Shown: positions 1 to 7,652 of the stretch, one piece after another | How the letters are laid out: every line of letters begins with the position of its first letter | Numbering within the stretch: position 1 is the stretch's first letter | DNA from: Thermoplasmata archaeon | Lineage (GTDB): Archaea; Thermoplasmatota; Thermoplasmata; Thermoplasmatales; Thermoplasmataceae | Reading direction: 5' to 3' | Length of the DNA stretch: 42,103 nucleotides | Assembly (NCBI GenBank): GCA_021817255.1 | Contig: JAKAVO010000014.1 | Location: forward strand, 1-42,103 | Notes under the pieces: model-generated | The model's input: the letters and a program-made list of their open reading frames with translations, nothing else | Told to the model about the DNA's origin: nothing | The model's database searches: none | Translations under genes and position numbers: made by a program

Positions 1-2
1 AT

Positions 3-1082
3 GCCATAAGGTACCACGATGTGAAGGGGCACCTTCCATATGCAGACTGGATAAATAATCCCGAATCTGTAACAATAATAGAGCATGGATGCCAGTTTAA
101 CTGCGTTTTCTGTGGTGGCTCCAATTTTTCATACCGAAAAAATTTCTTTCCTGTTTCACCCGTATACAGAAATCCCAAAACAATAGCTAAAGAGATTGAA
201 CTTGCAATGGAAATACTAGGAGCTCCAATTTTTGTTGCAGGCGACATTAATCTAGCAGGGGAAAAGTACTATGGCAACCTGTTCAGGGAAATAAAAGAAC
301 TGGATGCTGATATTCCGATCCTGACAGAGTATTTCAAGCCGCCGCAGAAAGATTACCTTGAAATGCTGTCCAAAACCTTTGGGGAGTTTTCCGCAGAAAT
401 TTCACCTGAAAGCTCCAGTGAAGCCATACGAAGGATAAATGGAAGGGAATACTCGAATGAAGATTTGGAAAAGAGCATTGAGAATGCAATGAATGCAGGC
501 TGCAAGAAATTTGACGTGTATTTTACGCTTGGCATCAGTGCCCAGGGAGAAAAGGAACTCAATGAGGATATAGAATACGCAACAAAACTGATGAAAAACA
601 ATAACAGCAAAAAAATGAAAGTTTATTCGTTTATTTCTCCGCTGACCCCATTCATAGATCCGGGTTCTTTGATATATGAAAAGCCTGAGAGATATGGTTT
701 TCATATAACAGCGAAAACGATAAGCGAATATTATGGCCTTCTTGACCAGGGAAAATCATGGGTCGAATTCCTGAATTATTATAATGACTGGATGAGCGCA
801 TCAGACATAGAAAGGCTGACCTATCTGTCGGAGATAAAGATGATGAGAGCGAGAAAGGATGTCGGGCTTATCGATTCTGAATCAGCAGGCAGAATAATTG
901 AAAACATAAATATGTATGTGGAGGGAAAAAGCTATCAGAAGGATTTCAGAAGGAACTCCCATCTTTCCTACCTCAATAAGGATATCGAATGGTCAAAAAA
1001 ACATAATATTACAAGGAGTTCGCTTATGATATTCTGGTACAAAGAACTGATTGGCCTCGAAAAGGAACTGAGGAAGTTATAA
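3..1082 (+). CDS. B12-binding/radical SAM protein, Ta0216-like (5' truncated by window edge)
   Basis: The frame is open through the left window edge, so the true start lies outside; the GTG at 21 is only the first start-like codon inside. The motif GCQFNCVFCGG (near position 90) has the CX3CX2C spacing of a radical SAM [4Fe-4S] cluster. The rest looks like a TIM-barrel radical SAM enzyme, including EISPESSSEAIRR and a ring of acidic and aromatic residues. The style matches the B12-binding domain/radical SAM family named after Thermoplasma Ta0216 (TIGR04190), whose cobalamin domain would be upstream of this window. The substrate is unknown. The CobY-like gene near 37.4 kb is at least compatible with corrinoid use. 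The radical SAM call is firm; the subfamily is from memory of the family. Confidence 0.8.
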   Translation, partial: AIRYHDVKGHLPYADWINNPESVTIIEHGCQFNCVFCGGSNFSYRKNFFPVSPVYRNPKTIAKEIELAMEILGAPIFVAGDINLAGEKYYGNLFREIKELDADIPILTEYFKPPQKDYLEMLSKTFGEFSAEISPESSSEAIRRINGREYSNEDLEKSIENAMNAGCKKFDVYFTLGISAQGEKELNEDIEYATKLMKNNNSKKMKVYSFISPLTPFIDPGSLIYEKPERYGFHITAKTISEYYGLLDQGKSWVEFLNYYNDWMSASDIERLTYLSEIKMMRARKDVGLIDSESAGRIIENINMYVEGKSYQKDFRRNSHLSYLNKDIEWSKKHNITRSSLMIFWYKELIGLEKELRKL

Positions 1083-1560
1083 GTTCAATCATTCTGGTTA
1101 AGCTATTCATGATGTTATCGCAAAGTGCAATGAAATGAAAGACGTTATGATGCAATGATATTCATTCTAATTCCACATATCCCAAAACATCCATCACCGT
1201 TCAATCCATGCTACGACTTTTTTCCCACCACTTTCTCCGCTGAGTCCATAATAAATCTGGCTCATTCTTGGAATATGATGTGGTAAAGGATGAGGGAATA
1301 GAACCACTTGGAACCTAATATAATGTGATAGTGCCCACAATCCAAAAGAAGAATGTATACAGAAAAAACGGGTTTAAATGTTTATAAATAAAGAAATGAG
1401 AAATCATTCCAAAAATAAAAAATATGAGTTTTCGCATTTAATATCTATAGATAATTGTTAAAAGCCAGCCAATTACTGTAATTGCATACAGTTTAAGCCC
1501 ATAGAATTTTTCTACCAAAATATCGCAAGTGTTCTATCTATATAAATATCAAATATTCCA
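1083..1560. other. Gene-poor AT-rich intergenic region, possible coding relic
   Basis: No convincing gene is present in about 480 nt. One stretch near 1255-1315 reads in frame as SGSFLEYDVVKDEGIEPLGT before a stop, which has a transposase-like flavour but is too short to assign. A TATA-like tract at about 1379-1389 precedes a 21-codon ORF (ATG near 1397) with no other support. The right part leads into the repeated promoter block of the first pilin gene. Confidence 0.4.
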
Positions 1561-1755
1561 TAAATAAAAAACTTTATATATTTATGATATTTAACATGTT
1601 ATAGGTATAAAAATGAAAGAAATAAGGCCTAAAGAAGATAAGGCGGTTTCACCTATCATTGCTACCATTTTATTAATAGCAATTACGGTGGTACTGGCTG
1701 CGACCCTTGTAACAATATTAGGAGGGTTCACGCACAGCGCAAAAAACACCTTTGG
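1561..1755 (+). repeat. Direct repeat copy A: pilin promoter plus signal-peptide segment
   Basis: This segment aligns without gaps to 2605-2799 (offset 1044). Within the coding part, 1613-1755 is identical at every base to 2657-2799, synonymous sites included. The promoter part differs at about five positions. The identity stops abruptly inside the GDA codons, after which the genes diverge. Confidence 0.9.
1573..1581 (+). promoter_or_regulatory. TATA box of pilin gene 1
   Basis: TTTATATAT preceded by an A-rich BRE-like tract lies 32 nt upstream of the ATG at 1613. The same box with the same spacing occurs upstream of the second pilin gene, so each gene appears to have its own promoter with a very short leader. 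Confidence 0.7.
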
Positions 1756-2071
1756 AGATGCAGCAGCTACAGTAAGTGAAACGGAGCACAATAGTACAAC
1801 TTACGATCTTAATTTGAGTGTCTCGTCGTTCTCCGGATCCAGTGTAGGCAATTCTCATGTAACAGCAACGGTTACATTCACTAATGGAACTACGGCTAGT
1901 TTTGCACTTTCGAACTCTACTGCTAAATATATTAAATCAATCAAACCATCAAGTTCATCCTTTACAGCGGGATCGGTATATCTCATGGTAGCATCTGGTC
2001 CGATAGCCTCAATTGATTTGTCTTATTCTGGTGCAACAATTTATTCATCTGGAAGTATATCACTGTCCTAA
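1613..2071 (+). CDS. Archaeal type IV pilin-like protein 1 (Pilin_N/DUF1628 type)
   Basis: A 152-residue secreted subunit. The N-terminus has a short charged leader (MKEIRPKEDKA), then VSPIIATILLIAITVVLAA, the hydrophobic helix and class III signal-peptide pattern of the archaeal type IV pilin N-terminal family (PF07790). Such precursors are cut by a PibD/EppA-type prepilin peptidase and assemble through the hydrophobic helix. The mature part is rich in Ser, Thr, Ala and Gly with alternating beta-strand-like stretches (SHVTATVTF, ASIDLSYSG), as expected for a surface-exposed pilin or adhesin. It lacks cysteines. No pilus assembly ATPase or membrane platform gene is nearby, so assembly would use machinery elsewhere. 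A close paralogue follows at 2657. Confidence 0.85.
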   Translation: MKEIRPKEDKAVSPIIATILLIAITVVLAATLVTILGGFTHSAKNTFGDAAATVSETEHNSTTYDLNLSVSSFSGSSVGNSHVTATVTFTNGTTASFALSNSTAKYIKSIKPSSSSFTAGSVYLMVASGPIASIDLSYSGATIYSSGSISLS

Positions 2072-2085
2072 TTTTTAAATTACCA

Positions 2086-2104
2086 ACTTTTTAATTTTTA
2101 ATAT
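2086..2104 (+). terminator. T-rich putative terminator of pilin 1
   Basis: Two T runs (ACTTTTTAATTTTTAATA) follow the stop codon by about 15 nt. The same 38-nt tract, including the stop codon, recurs after pilin 2 at 3116-3153. T runs of this kind are typical archaeal termination signals. Confidence 0.5.
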
Positions 2105-2604
2105 TTATACAATTCCTTTAATGAAGTGGAGAAGGCCTACCGTATCTTTTTAAGCCAATTGTGTGATGATTGAATTATATAATGAATGATTCCGATAGAA
2201 ATGCACAAACAGGACCTTATTTAAACGTATAATTACATCTTAGGAATCTTCCACTATTTAAGTGGAATTCAGATGGATAGAAAATGACAAGTGTTGAATT
2301 TTGAAAGAAGGACCAAATATGATTCCCACCTGCTTTCAACTTTGGTTTTATTGTCAAAAAAGAGTATATAATTAGTGGATCTAAACTTTATCTCTGTCAG
2401 ACATTGATCTTACCATTTAAGCGATGTTTGTGTGGTTATAGTAGTATAGTATACAATTTATAAATATGTAGAACATGAAACTCATTAACTTGTAGAATTT
2501 TATTTTATATTACATATAATTTACAATTATTCGCACCATTTTTGGCATCATTTTACGATTAAAATTAAAAGCAATTGAGTTTTTTATAACTACAATATTA
2601 TTCA
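2105..2604. other. AT-rich spacer between the pilin genes
   Basis: No ORF above about 20 codons with coding character was seen. The region is strongly AT-rich, with several short palindromic stretches. It holds no second pilin fragment that I can recognise. Confidence 0.5.
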
Positions 2605-2799
2605 TAAATAAAAAACTTTATATATTTATAGTATTTAACATGTCTTAGGTAAAAAAATGAAAGAAATAAGGCCTAAAGAAGATAAGGCGGTTTCACCTAT
2701 CATTGCTACCATTTTATTAATAGCAATTACGGTGGTACTGGCTGCGACCCTTGTAACAATATTAGGAGGGTTCACGCACAGCGCAAAAAACACCTTTGG
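2605..2799 (+). repeat. Direct repeat copy B: pilin promoter plus signal-peptide segment
   Basis: Partner of 1561-1755. It contains the TATA box at 2617-2625, again 32 nt from the ATG, and the first 143 coding bases, identical to copy A. Confidence 0.9.
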
Positions 2800-3121
2800 T
2801 GACGCTTCGGCGACTGTGACAGAAACGAATGTCTCAACATCAACGTTAGCATATGATCTAAATTTGAGCATTTCATCATTCTCTGGATCCAGTGTAAGCA
2901 ATTCTCACGTCACAGCAACAGTTACATTCAGTAATGGAGGTACGGCTAGTTTTGCTCTTTCGAGCACTACGTCTGGATCAATTACATCAATTAAATCGTC
3001 AAGTTCTTCCTTTACATCAGGGACAGTATACCTCTTAAAATCAAGCAGTCAGATAGCCTCAATAGATCTATCTTATTCAGGTGCAACAATTTATTCATCT
3101 GGAACAATAACACTATCCTAA
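2657..3121 (+). CDS. Archaeal type IV pilin-like protein 2 (paralogue of pilin 1)
   Basis: A 154-residue paralogue of the preceding gene. The first 48 residues are encoded by the same nucleotides as in pilin 1, including the hydrophobic pilin helix. The mature part keeps the architecture (YDLNLSISSFSGSSVSNSHV, then ASIDLSYSGATIYSSG near the C-terminus). It differs by many substitutions and a two-residue longer N-terminal linker (TNVSTSTLAYD). The last coding bases and 38 nt across and beyond the stop again match copy 1. This is best read as a tandem duplication in which the ends are homogenised while the exposed central part diversifies. It has its own TATA box at 2617-2625. A HemQ-like gene starts only 46 nt after its stop codon. 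Confidence 0.85.
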   Translation: MKEIRPKEDKAVSPIIATILLIAITVVLAATLVTILGGFTHSAKNTFGDASATVTETNVSTSTLAYDLNLSISSFSGSSVSNSHVTATVTFSNGGTASFALSSTTSGSITSIKSSSSSFTSGTVYLLKSSSQIASIDLSYSGATIYSSGTITLS

Positions 3122-3167
3122 TTTTTAAATTACCAACTTTTTAATTTTTAATAGTTATATCCTTTTT

Positions 3168-3800
3168 ATGAACGAACAGAAACCGGAACTATACATGTTA
3201 ATTTTTTCTCTTAAAGAATTAAGAAGAAACCATATGACTCAACTATTACAGGATAAGAAAGATACTCTTTCAAATGAATCTGGTCTGACACATTTTAATA
3301 TTTACCATTCGCTCAGGGGAGACTGCGATCTGGTGGGATGGGTTTCTGCAAATGATCCAACCCAAATTGAACACTTCCTCAGATCTATGAAGGATTTGCT
3401 TGAAAACAACGGGGAGATTGTGCATTCCTTTATGTCAATTTATCAACGGTCGCCATATCTTAAAAACTCACTGAAGATAGAGGAACAGATACTGGAAAGC
3501 AAAAGAAAGTTTATCATTGCTTATCCAATGTCAAAGTCGAATGAATGGTACCTTCTCCCATATGAAGAGCGGAAGAGAATTATGGATGAACACATAAAAG
3601 TGGCCATTACAGATCCAAACAACAAGGATATTCTGTCTTACACCACTTATTCCTTTGGCATTGGCGACCAGGAGTTCGTTGTGATTTACGAAACAGACAG
3701 TTTATATTTGTGGATGAAGGTAACTGAGAAGTTAAGGGAAGTGGAGGCTAGGAAGTGGATAATAAAAGAAACCCCAATTTTGACTGGAATCAGAATTTAG
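3168..3800 (+). CDS. Chlorite dismutase family / HemQ-like heme protein
   Basis: A 210-residue protein with the signature of the Cld/HemQ family: AYPMSKSNEWYLLPYEERKR followed by IMDEH. Tyr119 of the YPM motif corresponds to the Tyr required for coproheme decarboxylation in HemQ. His142 in MDEH is the expected proximal heme ligand. The loop between them is shorter than in bacterial HemQ. The C-terminal half (FGIGDQEFVVIYETD) matches the second ferredoxin-like repeat. Probable roles are coproheme decarboxylase or another heme-dependent reaction. A true chlorite dismutase is unlikely without the rest of that pathway. The last 46 nt overlap the thiI start, so the two are probably co-transcribed. 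Confidence 0.8.
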   Translation: MNEQKPELYMLIFSLKELRRNHMTQLLQDKKDTLSNESGLTHFNIYHSLRGDCDLVGWVSANDPTQIEHFLRSMKDLLENNGEIVHSFMSIYQRSPYLKNSLKIEEQILESKRKFIIAYPMSKSNEWYLLPYEERKRIMDEHIKVAITDPNNKDILSYTTYSFGIGDQEFVVIYETDSLYLWMKVTEKLREVEARKWIIKETPILTGIRI

Positions 3801-5239
3801 AAAATTCAAATCTATATCTCATAAGATACTCAGAGATAGGCCTGAAAGGAAAAAAGACAAGAAACCAGATGGAACTAAGGCTAATAAACAACATCTCAAA
3901 GTCTCTGAAAAACAAAAAAGAAAAAACATCATTTGTACGGGAGAGAGGCAGGATTTTCGCCATATCCAGTGAGAACGTTTCAGTAGAAATCTCCAGGGTT
4001 ATGGGTGTAAAATCATTCTCTTCTGTGAAGGTAATAAAGTTTAAAGAAAAACAGGAACTTCTTGAAAAAGTTGTGTCGGAATTTACCGGGAAAGTTGAAG
4101 GAAAAAAATTCGCTGTGCATACAAGAAGGACTGGCAATCACGATTTCACTTCGATTGAGTTTGATAAACTTGTTGGAGATAAGCTGTTTGCCTTTTCGAA
4201 TGGTGTTGATCTGAAAAATCCAGATGTAAAAGTGGCGATTGAAATAAGGAATAATCTCGCATACCTCATAATGCAAACCTTTGAAGGGCCTGGTGGCCTG
4301 CCTCTTGGGACAGAGGGAAAAATGATATCACTCATATCCGGGGGCATAGATTCGCCTGTTTCCACATGGTTGATGATGAAAAGGGGATCACCTGTGGACA
4401 TGATTTTCATTTCACTGGCTAATCCCATTGATACGAAAAATTTCCTGAAAAAAGCCCTTATATTGTACTCAAACTGGTATTCCGGGTACAACCCGCATAT
4501 CTATATTGTGGACGCTTCAAGGCTCATTACAGATTATCTCTTCAAGGGAAAGATGAAGTATGCAAACGTGAGCTACAAACGAAAAATGTACGAAATTGCA
4601 GATAAAATTTCCCAGGATATAGGGGCATTTGGGATAATTACAGGGGAATCGTCAGGCCAGGTCTCCTCCCAGACGCCGGAAAACCTCTATGAATTGAGCA
4701 AGGGCCTGAAAACCGTGATCCACAGGCCTTTAATCGGTATGGACAAAGACTGGATCATTGATTTGGCAAGAAGAACTGGAACGTTTCATAATGATTCCAC
4801 AGAAGAATTCTGTGCACTTTTTGGAGAAAAGCCTATTACAAAGATTAAACACGAAGAGTTGGAGCAGGATGTTGAAAGGATATCCGAATACTTTCCCTCA
4901 GATTCAGAAATTGTAAAGATCAGGGGCAGTGAGATAGAAGAATATCTGAAAAAAATTGGCGATCCGGAATATGAGATCAAGTCGGCAGACAAGATACCTG
5001 AGAATTCACTTATTATCGATGTAAGAGATCCGCTTTCATACAAAGGCTGGCACCCGGAAGGCGCAATTAACCTGAATCCTGGCTCAATTAGCAGGATTGA
5101 AGAGATAAATAAGGAAAACAGATCTATTGTTTTTTATTGCAAACAGGGATTGCAGAGCGCTTACATGGCAGGAAGGCTCAGGAAAAAGGGGTATGATGCC
5201 TATTTTGCTAGTGAAAAAATATTTATGAATCAAATATAA
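3755..5239 (+). CDS. thiI: tRNA 4-thiouridine sulfurtransferase ThiI with rhodanese domain
   Basis: A 494-residue ThiI that activates U8 of tRNA with ATP and inserts sulfur; it may also serve thiazole synthesis. In order: a ferredoxin-like/THUMP region (about 20-180), a PP-loop (SGGIDSP, residues 195-201), a conserved Cys353 in EEFCALFG, and a C-terminal rhodanese domain with active-site Cys462 in YCKQGLQS. The Cys353/Cys462 pair matches the two catalytic cysteines of the long E. coli-type enzyme; many archaeal ThiI proteins lack the rhodanese domain. The GTG at 3755 is chosen because GGAGG (3743-3747) sits 7 nt upstream and no ATG or TTG follows before the conserved RYSEIGLKG. The 3' end overlaps the convergent gene by 17 nt. 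Confidence 0.92.
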   Translation: MDNKRNPNFDWNQNLENSNLYLIRYSEIGLKGKKTRNQMELRLINNISKSLKNKKEKTSFVRERGRIFAISSENVSVEISRVMGVKSFSSVKVIKFKEKQELLEKVVSEFTGKVEGKKFAVHTRRTGNHDFTSIEFDKLVGDKLFAFSNGVDLKNPDVKVAIEIRNNLAYLIMQTFEGPGGLPLGTEGKMISLISGGIDSPVSTWLMMKRGSPVDMIFISLANPIDTKNFLKKALILYSNWYSGYNPHIYIVDASRLITDYLFKGKMKYANVSYKRKMYEIADKISQDIGAFGIITGESSGQVSSQTPENLYELSKGLKTVIHRPLIGMDKDWIIDLARRTGTFHNDSTEEFCALFGEKPITKIKHEELEQDVERISEYFPSDSEIVKIRGSEIEEYLKKIGDPEYEIKSADKIPENSLIIDVRDPLSYKGWHPEGAINLNPGSISRIEEINKENRSIVFYCKQGLQSAYMAGRLRKKGYDAYFASEKIFMNQI

Positions 5240-5744
5240 GCGGGTCCTTAAAACCCTTTTCCCTTAATCTTCTTGCTGATTCTATTGCAATCTCAACTGC
5301 TTCCTTTGCGTCCCTGGCTTTAAAATATCTGCCTTCCCTCCTTCTTGTGGGAGCGAGCTCAAAACTTTCTATTCCAATCACGTCTTTGCCCTCGCTGATA
5401 GCAAATGATTCCTCTGATATTGTGCCGTTTGAACCATCTATTGCAATGAGTGCCTCTGCAGCCCTGACAATGAGGAAGTTCCTGGCGTATCCTATGCCTG
5501 TGGTAATTGAGTATGACAGGTACTGGTTTTCATCGCTTCTGCCATATCCTGGAAGAATTCCAATTACAACTCCCCCGTTATCTCTCACGCCTCTCGAAAC
5601 CTCCCTCATAACACCGGATAATCCACCACAAATGACTGTAACGTTGTTTTTAGCAAGCAACTCCCCGACTTCATAAGCAATTTCAAGAAATTTTTCAGGA
5701 GGGCTCGCACCTCCCAGAACGCCAATATAAAAATTCTCTTTCAT
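5223..5744 (-). CDS. TIGR00725-type SLOG/LOG-like nucleotide-binding protein
   Basis: A 173-residue Rossmann-like protein. It shows IGVLGGASPP at the N-terminus, VICGGLSGVMREVSRG in the middle and GIGYARNFLIVRAAEALIAI further on. This pattern belongs to the TIGR00725 (LDcluster4/SLOG) family, related to lysine decarboxylase-like LOG proteins. The usual PGG-GT-xE motif of cytokinin-activating LOGs is replaced by DGSNGTISE, so phosphoribohydrolase activity should not be assumed. The cellular role is unknown. The gene converges on thiI with a 17-nt overlap and has no partner on its own strand. Confidence 0.8.
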   Translation of the reverse strand: MKENFYIGVLGGASPPEKFLEIAYEVGELLAKNNVTVICGGLSGVMREVSRGVRDNGGVVIGILPGYGRSDENQYLSYSITTGIGYARNFLIVRAAEALIAIDGSNGTISEESFAISEGKDVIGIESFELAPTRRREGRYFKARDAKEAVEIAIESARRLREKGFKDPLIFDS

Positions 5745-5900
5745 ATCATGGTATATTAGTATCCTATTATTTTTTTCTCATAATAAAGGCTGGATATATA
5801 TGCAATACGCTTTCTTATGATACATCCTTGAAGCGACTTTTCTTTTTTTGCATAGAGGTTTAGCAGACTGCTATTTTTTCCTGATGCATTATCAACAAAT

Positions 5901-5909
5901 TTTATAATC
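5901..5909 (+). promoter_or_regulatory. TATA box of tRNA-Asp
   Basis: TTTATAATC lies 29-37 nt upstream of the tRNA 5' end at 5938, the spacing expected for an archaeal tRNA promoter. Confidence 0.6.
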
Positions 5910-5937
5910 TTTTAGTAATTACCTGACTACTCAATTA

Positions 5938-6010
5938 GCCCTGGTAGTGTAGCGGCCTATCATACAGGCCTGTCGAGCCTGTGACTCGGGTTCAAATCCC
6001 GGCCAGGGCG
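5938..6010 (+). tRNA. tRNA-Asp (anticodon GTC)
   Basis: A complete 73-nt cloverleaf. The acceptor arm GCCCTGG pairs with CCAGGGC and the discriminator is G. The anticodon stem is CAGGC/GCCTG, with loop CTGTCGA giving anticodon GTC. The T arm contains GGGTTCAAATCCC. The CCA end is not encoded and no intron is present. It stands alone between the TIGR00725 gene and the azlCD pair. Confidence 0.97.
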
Positions 6011-6171
6011 TAAAAACCGTTTATGCATAACGGTTGATCTTTTCGCTATCATTTCACTATATTTTTTTGCTTCCATCAAATATTTGAGAAACCAACATTC
6101 TGTTAAATTATTTCTATAAACAATAGAAATACAAGTTGATTTATTATTTAGGCATATCATATCCCCTTCAA

Positions 6172-6834
6172 ATGGGTGGCTACAACAAGTACTTTAGCAT
6201 TTCATTCAGTTACATTCCAGCTGGAATTGCTTTCGGTGCTTTTGCAATAGCCCTTCGAATTCCTGCGCCATATGCGATCATGCTGTCGTTGCTCGTTTTC
6301 TCAGGAGCTGTACAGTCTGCATTTCTTGGATTCTGGGTTGCCGGGATAGAACCTTTTTCAATCATTCTCACCGCTTTTCTTCTGAATCTAAGGCACACAT
6401 TCTATGGAGCACACATTGAATCCCAAAGAAAAAATGTCACAATATCAGATATTTTTAAAATAGGCCCGTTTCTGACGGATGAGGCATATGCACTTGCAGT
6501 TTCTGATTCGGGGATGAGCAACAATGCCATATTTGCCCTTTCAATCTATGGCTATATAAACTGGGCCTCTGCAACAGTGCTTGGAGTGTTTCTTGCTTCA
6601 ATTGTTCCCCTGCATTACCTTGATATACTTTTAATGGCTTTGCCAGCACTTTTCATGGGGCTCCTTGTGCCCAAGCTGAAGGGAAATTATGCAATTATTA
6701 CAGTGGCATCAGCAGGCGCAATTTCAATAATTGGCAGGATATTGGATTTTCCCTCTTTTTTTATCATAGTTCCGATCATGCTCGGCGTAATAGCCGGAGC
6801 GACATTCAAGAAATTATCTGAAGGTGGGAAATAG
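6172..6834 (+). CDS. azlC: AzlC family branched-chain amino acid exporter subunit
   Basis: A polytopic membrane protein of about 220 residues. The N-terminus SYIPAGIAFGAFAIAL, then FSGAVQSAFLGFW and LNLRHTFYGAHIES, carries the conserved AzlC pattern (the large LIV-E exporter subunit). FLTDEAYALAV matches the usual DE-containing loop. AzlC works with AzlD to export branched-chain amino acids or analogues. I chose the ATG at 6172 over the TTG at 6136 because family proteins begin close to this point. A TATA-like tract (about 6139-6149) about 25-30 nt upstream would give a leaderless transcript. The next gene starts directly after the stop codon. Confidence 0.85.
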   Translation: MGGYNKYFSISFSYIPAGIAFGAFAIALRIPAPYAIMLSLLVFSGAVQSAFLGFWVAGIEPFSIILTAFLLNLRHTFYGAHIESQRKNVTISDIFKIGPFLTDEAYALAVSDSGMSNNAIFALSIYGYINWASATVLGVFLASIVPLHYLDILLMALPALFMGLLVPKLKGNYAIITVASAGAISIIGRILDFPSFFIIVPIMLGVIAGATFKKLSEGGK

Positions 6835-7128
6835 ATGCAGTTCCTGTTGATAATAATAATCATAGTGCTTGCAGTTTTGAGCCTTGTGCAAAGAGTTGTC
6901 CCATGGATATTCTATTCAAGGTTCAGGGAGAACAAACGCCTGGAAAATTTGTTCGAGTTGTTTGCCATTTCAGCATTCACATCTCTTTTCGTATATAACG
7001 TGCAAAATGTGAGCTTCATAAGCATAGCAGCACTTTCTGTGGCATTAATAGTTGCTTTAAAAACCAAGAACCTGTCACTGACCATTGTTACTGCAATATT
7101 GGTATATTCAATTTCTTTGCTATTTTGA
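6835..7128 (+). CDS. azlD: AzlD family small exporter subunit
   Basis: A 97-residue protein with three to four predicted membrane segments and the typical AzlD pattern, QRVVPWIFYSRFR, after the first helix. It begins at the base following the azlC stop, so the two are translationally coupled and surely work together. Length fits the family (about 100 residues). Confidence 0.85.
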   Translation: MQFLLIIIIIVLAVLSLVQRVVPWIFYSRFRENKRLENLFELFAISAFTSLFVYNVQNVSFISIAALSVALIVALKTKNLSLTIVTAILVYSISLLF

Positions 7129-7319
7129 AGTGATTCACGGAAATGATGAATTATTCCCCTTTCCCTCATCACTTCCTCACTATTGACAGCACTGAAAGTT
7201 TTGTCCTCATTACGATTCTTTACATCTTTTCTGTTTCTGTGTAACTTAAGAACTCTACTTTATCAGAAAACTGACCTTCGGGAACCGTTCTGACGGGAAA
7301 TCAGAATATATTCAGATTG

Positions 7320-7595
7320 TCATGCAAACCTTCGCTTGCTCTCTACTCGACACACGAGATGCCATATGCAGTGTGTCTCAACTACAAACTCATTACATTC
7401 GAGAATATTCCTGTCAAAGAGAACAATAGAAACTTGTTGAAGATTTGGGACTGATGATCTATAGGAATTGCTTCTGTGTTGTTCATACTCCAGAAATAAT
7501 TTCCTCAATTTTTCACTGCCTGGCGAATCAACATAGATATTTCTCGTCCTCAATACATGATTCGAGAATTGGGTATATGTTTTCCTGTCAGACAT
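7320..7595 (-). CDS. Hypothetical small protein divergent from the STAND gene
   Basis: A 91-residue ORF with no family I recognise. The N-terminal two-thirds is mixed and charged (SPGSEKLRKLFLEYEQHRSN) and plausibly helical. The C-terminal part (CIWHLVCRVESKRRFA) looks less natural, so the reading frame may be eroded or run past a former end. It starts 57 nt from the STAND gene on the opposite strand. An AT-rich tract at 7614-7626 lies about 20-30 nt upstream of both starts, suggesting a shared divergent promoter. It could be a partner or regulator of the STAND protein, or a relic. Confidence 0.35.
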   Translation of the reverse strand: MSDRKTYTQFSNHVLRTRNIYVDSPGSEKLRKLFLEYEQHRSNSYRSSVPNLQQVSIVLFDRNILECNEFVVETHCIWHLVCRVESKRRFA

Positions 7596-7616
7596 ACTGT
7601 TAGTTTAGATTCTACG

Positions 7617-7626
7617 AAAATATAAT
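7617..7626. promoter_or_regulatory. Probable divergent TATA element
   Basis: AAATATAATT lies 27-36 nt before the plus-strand ATG at 7653 and about 22-31 nt before the minus-strand ATG at 7595. One AT-rich core could therefore position transcription in both directions. Confidence 0.45.
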
Positions 7627-7652
7627 TAACTCCTTAACAAATACTATGTAGC

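Noticed and set aside
402-704. Minus-strand ORFs opposite the radical SAM gene
   Set aside because: Out-of-frame shadows of a gene with clear motifs.
5347-5676. A 109-codon plus-strand ORF
   Set aside because: Antisense to the TIGR00725 gene, which has recognisable motifs.
7210-7310. GC-richer patch between azlD and the small divergent ORF, considered as a structured RNA
   Set aside because: No convincing stem-loop, C/D or H/ACA pattern could be drawn.
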